Origin: Clostridia bacterium
GTDB lineage: Bacteria; Bacillota; Clostridia; Oscillospirales; Acutalibacteraceae
DNA: 9,249 bases
Direction of reading: 5' to 3'
Assembly: GCA_017615405.1 (NCBI GenBank)
Contig: JAGAAE010000085.1
Coordinates: forward strand, 1 to 9,249
Below, in pieces: positions 1-5,660 of the stretch (positions are counted from its first letter, which is position 1; each line of letters starts with the position of its first letter). The notes beneath the pieces are model-generated. The model had not been told where the DNA came from, did not search any database, and saw only the letters and a program-made list of their open reading frames with translations. A program made the position numbers and the translations under genes.

Positions 1-169
1 CTATCACCTTTGAAAGCCCGGTCATGTATCTTTTCGGGTCCTTCGGCTTGACCGACTGCCTTGACCTGTACGGCAAAATTTTATAATCCTTTGTCAGCGC
101 CATCAGTCCGGCGTATAACAGCAACGCAGCCGCAAAGCACCCCATTAAAACCGAATATGCGTTATCCAT
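1..169 (-). CDS. Small membrane protein, N-terminal part (runs off the left edge)
   Basis: Reading the minus strand from 169 gives an open frame of 56 codons that is still open at base 1, so only the N-terminus is present. It begins MDNAYSVLMGCFAAALLLYA, and residues about 6-25 form one hydrophobic membrane segment. A basic, cytoplasm-like stretch follows (residues 28-49, rich in Lys, Arg and Pro). The start is supported by GGAG eight bases upstream of the ATG. I do not recognise the family, and the length suggests a small single- or double-pass membrane protein. It lies 105 bases downstream of the TipAS-like gene on the same strand and may be the last gene of that small unit, although a strong hairpin lies between them. 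Seen: frame, start, membrane segment. Inferred: membrane location. Function is unknown. Confidence 0.6.
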   Translation of the reverse strand, partial: MDNAYSVLMGCFAAALLLYAGLMALTKDYKILPYRSRQSVKPKDPKRYMTGLSKVI

Positions 170-212
170 AACTTCATCTCCAATAACAAAATTCAGCGGC
201 GAAACGCCTACC

Positions 213-234
213 CGGGATCCGTAAAAGGATCCCG
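213..234. repeat. Perfect 8-bp inverted repeat with 6-base loop (hairpin)
   Basis: CGGGATCC and GGATCCCG are perfect inverted arms separated by GTAAAA. The hairpin lies in the 105-base gap between the TipAS-like gene (ends at 275) and the small membrane protein (starts at 169). Neither strand has a clear T-run directly after the stem, so it is not a convincing intrinsic terminator. It could instead be an mRNA-stabilising or processing hairpin, or a protein-binding site upstream of the membrane gene. The rest of the gap shows no gene and no strong promoter. Confidence 0.5.
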
Positions 235-274
235 TATTATCGAACTCCGATCGCCACCGATCATGAAACGGGGC

Positions 275-670
275 TTATTTATCGCAATAGCATTCTATCG
301 CTTTGCGGACGTATTCAGCCGTACCTTCGCCGAATTTATCAATGTTGTTTTTGAATCGTTCATCAAAGACGTACATCTGACCGAGACCCGACAGGATATC
401 GTCGGTGCAATTGTAGTAATTTTCGGTGATATGTTTTTGAAGGACTCTTACCAATTCTTGAGCTTCGGACGACTGCGGCTCGTTGCCGCCGTCTTTGCAT
501 TCGGAAAACCCGGCGAAAATAGCGTTCATTTCTTTTATCAGATCGTTTTTCCTGTCATCTGAATATAGTTTTGATTTTTCGGCATACTCTTTATACGCCG
601 CGGTTTCGCCCCATTTTTCCTTGACTTCTTGTTTGTGCTTTTCAAATTCGCAGCTATCAAAAGCGTTCAT
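275..670 (-). CDS. Stand-alone TipAS antibiotic-recognition domain protein
   Basis: This 131-residue protein matches the TipAS domain, the drug-binding C-terminal half of MerR-type regulators such as TipA, Mta and SkgA, over its whole length. Visible family marks are the KEKWG motif (residues 17-21), the helix with HITENYYNC (80-88), GLGQMYVFDERFKNNID (95-111) and AIECYCD near the C-terminus. The MerR helix-turn-helix and coiled coil are absent, so the protein probably binds a ligand without binding DNA, for example as a drug sponge or sensor; that role is inferred. By alignment from memory, the position of the thiostrepton-linking cysteine of Streptomyces TipAS (Cys214) is Gly95 here, as is usual outside Streptomyces. 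An upstream Met would add 11 residues, but the chosen start has AAAGGAGC correctly spaced. The gene lies 13 bases downstream of the mini-YoaP gene and is probably co-transcribed with it. Confidence 0.85.
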   Translation of the reverse strand: MNAFDSCEFEKHKQEVKEKWGETAAYKEYAEKSKLYSDDRKNDLIKEMNAIFAGFSECKDGGNEPQSSEAQELVRVLQKHITENYYNCTDDILSGLGQMYVFDERFKNNIDKFGEGTAEYVRKAIECYCDK

Positions 671-677
671 ATTCGTT

Positions 678-685
678 GCTCCTTT
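678..685 (-). promoter_or_regulatory. Ribosome binding site that fixes the TipAS-like start
   Basis: AAAGGAGC on the minus strand lies 7 bases before the ATG at 670 and overlaps the TAA stop of the upstream mini-YoaP gene. It decides between the start at 670 and the upstream in-frame ATG at 703, which lies inside the preceding gene. The overlap suggests translational coupling of the two genes. Confidence 0.8.
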
Positions 686-887
686 ACCGTCTTTTCGAAA
701 CAAATTTTAAAAACTTCGTATCGTTCATCTGCTCGTTTGTCAGATATTCTCCGTTATAAAAAAGCGCATAGGTCGTGATCGGTGTCGGGGAGTTTTGCGC
801 CTCGTATTTACTTTCGATACGGATCGCCTTAAACGGAATATTATGCTCTTTACCGAGGTTTTCCTTTGTTACCTTTATATACTCCAT
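684..887 (-). CDS. Internally deleted YoaP-like protein (67 residues)
   Basis: The first 15 residues (MEYIKVTKENLGKEH) resemble the very N-terminus of YoaP-family GNAT acetyltransferases, whose known pattern is IKVTKEN..KEHICC. The rest (residues about 16-64, with FKAIRIESKYEAQNS, PTPITTYALFYNGEYLTNE and KFLKFV) resembles their extreme C-terminal YoaP-like domain. The roughly 170 residues between, which carry the acetyl-CoA-binding GNAT fold, are missing and the junction is in frame. No acetyltransferase activity can be expected. The start at 887 has GGAGG six bases upstream; a longer reading from 953 would begin inside the promoter's -35 box and has no such site. The gene is first in a small unit with the TipAS-like gene. 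It may be a decayed remnant that is still expressed, or a retained stand-alone YoaP-like domain. The family match is from memory of the motif pattern. Confidence 0.65.
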   Translation of the reverse strand: MEYIKVTKENLGKEHNIPFKAIRIESKYEAQNSPTPITTYALFYNGEYLTNEQMNDTKFLKFVSKRR

Positions 888-893
888 AACGAT

Positions 894-898
894 CCTCC
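894..898 (-). promoter_or_regulatory. Ribosome binding site of the mini-YoaP gene
   Basis: GGAGG on the minus strand ends six bases before the ATG at 887. It selects this start over the in-frame ATG at 953, which overlaps the -35 element. Confidence 0.8.
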
Positions 899-924
899 AA
901 AACTCGTTAAAGTTTTTCATTTGA

Positions 925-953
925 AGTGTAACACATTTGCGGCACTCTTTCAA
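925..953 (-). promoter_or_regulatory. Sigma-70/SigA-type promoter for the mini-YoaP / TipAS-like unit
   Basis: On the minus strand, TTGAAA (953-948) is followed after exactly 17 bases by TACACT (930-925), a good -35/-10 pair. The predicted transcript starts about 30 bases upstream of the mini-YoaP ribosome binding site, which suits a short leader. The -35 box lies inside a perfect palindrome, so binding there would block RNA polymerase. Confidence 0.65.
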
Positions 954-962
954 GTGAAAGAG
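945..962. promoter_or_regulatory. Perfect 18-bp palindrome overlapping the -35 box (candidate operator)
   Basis: CTCTTTCA-AG-TGAAAGAG is an inverted repeat with 8-bp arms and a 2-base centre. It spans the TTGAAA -35 element of the promoter for the small unit. Palindromes of this length and position are typical sites for dimeric repressors (TetR, GntR or MarR types) or, placed upstream, activators. No regulator gene is visible in the window, so the binding protein is unknown. A hairpin role is less likely because neither strand has a T-run directly after the stem. Confidence 0.5.
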
Positions 963-980
963 CGGATCTTATGCAAAAAA

Positions 981-1004
981 GTTTGAAAAAGTGCGCGCTC
1001 ACTT
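981..1004 (-). terminator. Weak second terminator-like hairpin
   Basis: On the minus strand, AAGTG (1004-1000) and CACTT (993-989) can form a 5-bp stem with a 6-base loop, followed by a T-rich run. It lies just beyond the stronger operon terminator and could act as a back-up. The short stem makes this tentative. Confidence 0.3.
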
Positions 1005-1020
1005 AGGGAGTATTTTGACG

Positions 1021-1058
1021 AAAAACGCAAAATAAGGCAAAGAAAAATCCTTGCCTTA
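1021..1058 (-). terminator. Rho-independent terminator of the long operon
   Basis: On the minus strand, TAAGGCAA (1058-1051) pairs perfectly with TTGCCTTA (1040-1033) across a 10-base loop, and TTTTGCGTTTTT follows. The TAA stop codon of the EtfB-EtfA gene is the first three bases of the stem, so the terminator sits directly at the end of the last gene and marks the end of the operon. Confidence 0.8.
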
Positions 1059-2432
1059 AATCGTTTTGAATTCTTCTGAAATCCCGTAGTCGGCGTAATC
1101 AAAGATAGGGGCGTCTTTATCGGGATTTATCGCTATGACGGTTGACGATCTGTCCATACCGACAATATGGTGGACGGCACCCGATATCCCGACGGCGACG
1201 TAGACGGCGGGGCTTACCCGTTTACCCGTAAGTCCTACATGATACTCATACGGCAGAATGCCGTTATCGACCGCCTTCCTCGAGGCGGCAAGCTCGGCTC
1301 CTATCCGTTTTGCAAAGGCTTCGACCTGCTCGATACGGTCTTTGGCGCCGTAACCGACGGCGACGATAATATCGCCCGAATTTTGTGTTGTGCGTACCGT
1401 AGCCATGGCGGGTTTTGTGTTGCTTTTTATCTTTGCTATAACACTTCCCGAAAGCGCCGGTCTTATCATATAAAGTGTTTTCCCGTCGGTTTCAAGCGCG
1501 GTGCAGTCGGCGCAAAGACCCAAATCGAGCTTTGAGGCAACAAGCGCCGATATGCGTTTTGATATGCTGTCGCTTCCGAAGAGAACGGCATCGGGATCTT
1601 CGGAATTTATTGCGGATATTACCGATCCGACGTCATTTTTCTTGCAAAAAACGATATTGTCGGTCACTGTTTTTGCATATTCGACCGGCGCGTTTGTTAC
1701 GCAGAGTACCTTTTTCAGCTTGGTCGTGCCGACAGTCCCGGATATACTCTTTTTTGTTTTTTGAAGTGCGGCGTTTATAACGTCTTCAAGTTGATCAAAT
1801 CCGATATATTTGCACCTTCGTCTGCCGGAGGTGTTTTCTTTCGTATCGATCACCCTTGTCGGAGAACCTGTCAGTCCGCATTTATCCTTGTTTGCGAATA
1901 TATCGTCGGCAGAAAGAGTTTTCACTTCGCCCAATGATGAGCGGATGGACGGCAGGCGCAGGACGTTTATCCGTTCAACCGTTATAAGTGCGGGTAATTG
2001 AGCAGTCTTCTCCCCTTCTTCACGGGTTCGGCAGGTCAGGGAGCGATCTGATATTTCGGTTATACCCATAACGTTGGTCACAAGATCATACCCCGATTTT
2101 TGCGCGAGCATTACGGGAGTTTGCCCTGTATCGCCTATAAGGGTCTGTCTGCCGCAGAATATCAGATCGGGCTTAATTATTTCAACTGCTTTTGAAAGGG
2201 CGTAAGCCGTAGCAAGGGTATCAGATCCGGCAAAGGCGTTATCACAAAGCAGATACGCCTTTTTGCCGCCGAGCCGGGTAAGCTCCGAAAGAGCGTTTTT
2301 TACCTTTTCGGCGCCCATACTCAAAAGCGAGACCTCGGCGCCCTCCTGCGACAAAGCAAGTTCATAGGCGCAGGCGTCGAACGGACTTATCTCTCCGTCA
2401 AGCCCGATCCGCACACATACAAGTATTTTCAT
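1056..2432 (-). CDS. Fused electron transfer flavoprotein, EtfB-EtfA
   Basis: A single 458-residue protein joins both ETF subunits, which are normally separate. Residues 1-228 are EtfB-like: MKILVCV at the start, SPFDACAYELAL (16-27), the nucleotide-binding GRQTLIGDTGQ (94-104), LPALITVE (146-153) and an SPTRV segment (190-194). Residues about 238-458 are EtfA-like. They carry RPALSG (324-329), the FAD-binding SRKAVDNG (384-391), VGLTGK (399-404), GISGAVHH (415-422) and INPDKDAPIF (435-444). ETFs carry electrons between flavin dehydrogenases and quinone, ferredoxin or NAD. The total is well below the roughly 570-600 residues of a standard pair: the loop after the first EtfB strand is short, and EtfA domain I is compressed to about 100 residues. 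It starts 5 bases after the FGGY kinase stop, with AAGG as ribosome binding site, and ends in a terminator. It is probably the electron outlet for the FAD oxidase and Fe-S protein of the same operon. Bifurcating or simple transfer activity cannot be told from sequence alone. Confidence 0.9.
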   Translation of the reverse strand: MKILVCVRIGLDGEISPFDACAYELALSQEGAEVSLLSMGAEKVKNALSELTRLGGKKAYLLCDNAFAGSDTLATAYALSKAVEIIKPDLIFCGRQTLIGDTGQTPVMLAQKSGYDLVTNVMGITEISDRSLTCRTREEGEKTAQLPALITVERINVLRLPSIRSSLGEVKTLSADDIFANKDKCGLTGSPTRVIDTKENTSGRRRCKYIGFDQLEDVINAALQKTKKSISGTVGTTKLKKVLCVTNAPVEYAKTVTDNIVFCKKNDVGSVISAINSEDPDAVLFGSDSISKRISALVASKLDLGLCADCTALETDGKTLYMIRPALSGSVIAKIKSNTKPAMATVRTTQNSGDIIVAVGYGAKDRIEQVEAFAKRIGAELAASRKAVDNGILPYEYHVGLTGKRVSPAVYVAVGISGAVHHIVGMDRSSTVIAINPDKDAPIFDYADYGISEEFKTI

Positions 2433-2437
2433 AAATC

Positions 2438-3907
2438 TTACCTTGAATTGTAAATCGGCGCGAGTGCGTCGTGTATCTTCTTGTATTCCTCGAACACCTT
2501 ACGGTATTTTTCGGTATTCTCGGGGTTAGGAACGGTTTTTCCATTTTGCTTAACGCATTTTTCTACGGCATTCTCCGGGTTCTTGAATACACCCATTGCA
2601 ATTCCGGCAAGCATAGCAGAGCCGAGCGAGGAATCGCTGCTTTCGGTGGTAATCATTGTAAGCCCCAAAGCATCCGAAAGTATCTGCCGCCAAAGATCGA
2701 TCTTTGTTCCGCCGCCTATCGCCGTTACGGTGGTGTTATAGGGAATATCTAAACTGTCGAGATAAAGTTTACTGTCGAGCATCGAGAATGCGACGCCTTC
2801 AAACACCGCACGGGTAAAATGCGCTTTTGTGTGGGTGGCGCGAACGCCCGTAAAACTTCCGCAAAGAGTGGGGTCGGCATAGGGCGTAAGTTCGCCGTTA
2901 AGATAGGGATGGAAAATCAGTCCTTCACACCCTATCGGTATTTTCGCGGCAGCAACGTCGAGATCCTTATAATCACCGCCGAAAGTATCACGGTACCATC
3001 GGTATGAGGCGGCGCAGGATTTCGTCGCGGTGCCGGGGTACCAAAGACCTCCTACAATATGCGAATAGTTTACAAGATGCCTGTCGGGATATGGTTTATC
3101 GGTGATAACGCATATCCGTCCGGCAGTCGCGAGTTTTACGGTAACGTCGCCTTTATTTACCGCACCCGAGGCGAAAACCTCCAAAACCGTATCGGTGGTA
3201 CCGCAGATGACCGGCGTGCCTTCTTTAAGCCCTGTCTTTTCAGCGGCAAGTCCCGTTACGGAGCCTACTATATCGGTAGGTGCGACTATCGGCGGTAAAA
3301 TATCCGAATCTATCCCGGCAAGGGCGCAAAGTTCACCGTCCCAGCACATTTTTTCCGAGTCAAAAAGCATACTTCCCTGAGCCTCGATATGATCGGTGCA
3401 GTAAACTCCGGTGAGGAAATATCTTATATAGTCTTTTTCAAAGAAAATATGCCTTGCCGAGCCGAAAATCTCCGGTCTGTTTTCTTTTATCCATAAAAGT
3501 TGCGGCAGGGTCCATATCGTATCGGGCTTATGAAAGGTTTTTTTGAAAATCTGCTCGCCGCAGGTCTCGCGCAGCATATCCGCCTGCTTGCGGCTCCGGC
3601 TGTCGGTCCAGTGAACGGCATTACCTATCGGCTCAAAACCGTCGTCGCACAAAAGAAAGGTATGGGTCGCGGAATCGACGGCGACCGCCAAAATATCCGC
3701 GCTCGAAATATTACTTTTTTCAATTATCGCTTTTGAGTTCTCGCAAAGGGCGCATATCCAGTCGTCGGGATCCTGCTCGCAAGCCCCGGCAAAAGGATAA
3801 CGCGTAGGATATTCAACCTTGTTTTCGGCTATGATATCGCCGTTTTCACTTAAAAGTGTTGCCTTTGAAGCACTGCCGCCGAAATCTATTCCCAAAAGAT
3901 ATTTCAT
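2438..3907 (-). CDS. FGGY-family carbohydrate kinase (xylulokinase-like)
   Basis: This 489-residue protein has the usual FGGY length and two-domain layout. The N-terminal ATP/sugar motif is GIDFGGSASK (6-15). EQDPDDW (44-50) and the HWTDSRS segment (99-105) are also typical. GTTDT (236-240) holds the likely catalytic Asp239. The C-terminal half has PYLNGELTPYADP (334-346), GSFTGV (350-355), RAVFEGVAFS (366-375), GGG (398-400) and SSLGSAMLAG (426-435). The family phosphorylates ketoses, polyols or related sugars with ATP in the cytoplasm. The best general match is the xylulokinase group, but the usual GERTP is GELTP here, so the substrate is not fixed. AGGA lies upstream of the chosen ATG. It sits 60 bases after the IolB-like gene, the widest internal gap of the operon, and 5 bases before the ETF gene. 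As a second kinase in the operon, it may act on an entry sugar while the PfkB kinase acts before the aldolase (inference). Confidence 0.9.
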   Translation of the reverse strand: MKYLLGIDFGGSASKATLLSENGDIIAENKVEYPTRYPFAGACEQDPDDWICALCENSKAIIEKSNISSADILAVAVDSATHTFLLCDDGFEPIGNAVHWTDSRSRKQADMLRETCGEQIFKKTFHKPDTIWTLPQLLWIKENRPEIFGSARHIFFEKDYIRYFLTGVYCTDHIEAQGSMLFDSEKMCWDGELCALAGIDSDILPPIVAPTDIVGSVTGLAAEKTGLKEGTPVICGTTDTVLEVFASGAVNKGDVTVKLATAGRICVITDKPYPDRHLVNYSHIVGGLWYPGTATKSCAASYRWYRDTFGGDYKDLDVAAAKIPIGCEGLIFHPYLNGELTPYADPTLCGSFTGVRATHTKAHFTRAVFEGVAFSMLDSKLYLDSLDIPYNTTVTAIGGGTKIDLWRQILSDALGLTMITTESSDSSLGSAMLAGIAMGVFKNPENAVEKCVKQNGKTVPNPENTEKYRKVFEEYKKIHDALAPIYNSR

Positions 3908-3923
3908 CTTGTTTTCCTGCCTT

Positions 3924-3940
3924 CCCGAAAGTTGATCGGG
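3924..3940 (-). other. Small hairpin in the IolB-like / FGGY gap
   Basis: CCCGA and TCGGG form a 5-bp stem with a 7-base loop in the 60-base gap between the two genes. There is no T-run after it on the minus strand, so it is unlikely to terminate transcription. It could adjust mRNA stability or processing. The evidence is limited to the inverted repeat. Confidence 0.25.
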
Positions 3941-3967
3941 CGGTCAATGACTACCCTTTTATTATCT

Positions 3968-4756
3968 TTATTCTATCCATGCGTGTTCGGGGTCAGAGCT
4001 TCTGTTGAAACCCTGATAATCTCCCGCCATAAGCCAAAGGAAATATGTTTTGTAGCCGGGCGTAGATACCGTTGTATGATAGCCGAACGGGAACTCGACA
4101 AGCTCGTCGTTCTTAACTCTGTATGCCTCGTCGGTGGTGCCGTCGGATGTATAGAGGCACTGAACGGCGAAGCCCTGCTTCGGCTCAAAAAGGAAATAAT
4201 AAACTTCCTCGGCTATACACTCACTCGGCATATTGTCAACGTCGTGCTTATGGGGCGGAAATCCCGCCCAGTTGCCCTCGATGCAGTATGACTCGCCGAT
4301 TGTAAGCACCTTTGCATTTGTATTTTCATCTATTATAAAGCTCGTTTCCCTTTCAAACGGAACTCTGCCCAAAAGTTTTAATCTTACATCCTTTTCCCGA
4401 ATGACCTGCGGATCGGTTTTCTCGGCTACGGGAGTTGCACAAACGGCAATTTTTATTTTATCAATAGCCTCTATTACGAGTTTTTGCTCACGCGGCATAT
4501 AAAAACTCTCTGCCCTGCGATTTTCAAAGACCGTCATGCGGTTTCCGATATTTTCCCATTTTTCACCGTTTACCTCGATGTTGCAATGCCCTTCAAGCAT
4601 TATAAACGCAGTTTCCTTATCCTCGGTATAAAAATCAAGTTTTTGACCGGGATCAAGTTCGATTATACCGAATTCCAATTTTTTAAGCGAACATTCGCCG
4701 ATTTTGCAAACGGGAGTATAACCGTTTGCGCTCTTATACGCTTTTTTATAGTTCAT
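3968..4756 (-). CDS. IolB-like isomerase (5-deoxyglucuronate isomerase family)
   Basis: This 262-residue protein is a bicupin of the KduI/IolB family, close to the normal IolB length of about 270. IolB converts 5-deoxy-D-glucuronate to 2-deoxy-5-keto-D-gluconate in myo-inositol breakdown. The C-terminal cupin carries the metal-site motifs: PPHKHD (167-172, with His169 and His171), AEEVYYF (182-188), KQGFAVQCLYT (193-203) and FGYHTTVSTPGYKTYFLWLMAG (from 224). Two normally strict spots differ: GYHP is GYHT, and LNVMAG is LWLMAG. The start at 4756 has AAAGGAG seven bases upstream, inside the end of the PfkB gene. The two genes overlap by 11 bases, which implies coupled translation. Kinase and aldolase genes directly before it suggest an isomerase-kinase-aldolase sequence. 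Because the inositol upper-pathway genes are missing, a different uronate or deoxy-sugar acid substrate is possible. Confidence 0.85.
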   Translation of the reverse strand: MNYKKAYKSANGYTPVCKIGECSLKKLEFGIIELDPGQKLDFYTEDKETAFIMLEGHCNIEVNGEKWENIGNRMTVFENRRAESFYMPREQKLVIEAIDKIKIAVCATPVAEKTDPQVIREKDVRLKLLGRVPFERETSFIIDENTNAKVLTIGESYCIEGNWAGFPPHKHDVDNMPSECIAEEVYYFLFEPKQGFAVQCLYTSDGTTDEAYRVKNDELVEFPFGYHTTVSTPGYKTYFLWLMAGDYQGFNRSSDPEHAWIE

Positions 4757-5657
4757 AACCGTTCTCCTTTAAGTATTTTTTTACAGTTTCAAAATCGGGA
4801 ACGCTTTCTCTCGCTCCCACTCCCGTACATTTTATCGCCGAAACGGCGCTTGAAAAATGACAGCATTTGAGATAATCGTAACCCTTTGCGATCCCTGCGG
4901 CGAAAGCGCCGTGGAAAACGTCGCCCGAGCCGTTTGAATCGACGACCTTGGCGGGATAGACGGGATAACTGTCGTATTTCCCACCGTCATAAAGTATTCC
5001 GCCTGATTTGCCTTGTGTTATAACAACTATTTCCGGGGAATAGGTTTCATATAATTCTTTTGCCGCCTCTTTCGCCGTTTTGCAACCGGTGATACCGAGG
5101 GCGAATTCCTCCGACGGTATCATAATATCGGTAAGTTTAAGAAGCTCCGCTACGCCGTCATAAAGACCGCCGCAATCATAAAGTACCTTTACGCCGTTTC
5201 CCCCGGCGATTTTTGCCGCCTCGATAGCCGCATTAAGTTCGTTGCCGTCCACCATCAGTATCTCTGCCGAGGCAATAGCCATTTTTTGTCTGTTATTAAG
5301 TTTAAGCGGCGGAAGATCACCCTTATCAAAAACACAGGTGCGGGTCGCACTGTCTTCACAAAGCCACAAAACCGAGGCAAAAGAACGGCAGCCCGATTTG
5401 ATATCAACAAGATCGGTATTGACGCCGTATTTTATAAAATCATTTTTATGGTAAACGCCGCCGTTGTCGTCAGATAAAACGCCGATATAAGCCGTTTGTT
5501 CGCCGAGCTTCCGGGCGGCTACAAGACCCGTTGCAACGGGACCTCCGCCGGCGGTTTTACTCGATACCGCCCTCATCTTCGTATCCTCTTTCGGGTAGTT
5601 TGGGATATTATAGAGGGTATCGAAAACGTTTGCGCCTATTCCTACGATTTTTGCCAT
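4746..5657 (-). CDS. PfkB-family sugar kinase (ketohexokinase / sulfofructose-kinase-like)
   Basis: A 303-residue ribokinase-fold kinase. PfkB signature 1 is seen as AGGGPVATGLVAARKLG (36-52). Signature 2, the anion hole with the catalytic base, is DSNGSGDVFHGAF (240-252), with Asp246 as catalytic Asp. The usual GAGD is GSGD here. The end, AIKCTGVGARESVP (274-287), resembles the C-terminus of YihV-like sulfofructose kinases and ketohexokinases as I remember them. IolC kinases are usually longer, about 325 residues. The expected reaction is ATP-dependent phosphorylation of a ketose or keto-sugar acid at C1 or C6, giving the substrate for the class II aldolase encoded 3 bases upstream. GGAAAGG precedes the ATG. 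The last 11 bases overlap the IolB-like gene and carry its ribosome binding site just before. The substrate is unknown. Family confidence is high; subgroup is tentative. Confidence 0.88.
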   Translation of the reverse strand: MAKIVGIGANVFDTLYNIPNYPKEDTKMRAVSSKTAGGGPVATGLVAARKLGEQTAYIGVLSDDNGGVYHKNDFIKYGVNTDLVDIKSGCRSFASVLWLCEDSATRTCVFDKGDLPPLKLNNRQKMAIASAEILMVDGNELNAAIEAAKIAGGNGVKVLYDCGGLYDGVAELLKLTDIMIPSEEFALGITGCKTAKEAAKELYETYSPEIVVITQGKSGGILYDGGKYDSYPVYPAKVVDSNGSGDVFHGAFAAGIAKGYDYLKCCHFSSAVSAIKCTGVGARESVPDFETVKKYLKENGYEL

Positions 5658-5660
5658 ATT

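Noticed and set aside
170..274. Possible promoter for the small membrane protein, using GATAAT near 240
   Set aside because: The hexamer 17 bases upstream of GATAAT (CATGAT) does not resemble a -35 box, and the hairpin at 213-234 would lie in the leader. The evidence is too weak to list.
671..703. Upstream start that would lengthen the TipAS-like protein by 11 residues
   Set aside because: The ATG at 703 lies within the preceding gene and lacks a ribosome binding site; the ATG at 670 has AAAGGAGC at proper spacing and begins where the family similarity begins.
888..953. Upstream start that would lengthen the mini-YoaP protein by 22 residues
   Set aside because: This start overlaps the -35 box of the predicted promoter, and the extra residues have no YoaP similarity; GGAGG supports the ATG at 887.
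3908..3967. Possible internal promoter before the FGGY kinase
   Set aside because: The 60-base gap has an AT-rich patch, but no -35/-10 pair with good spacing was seen.
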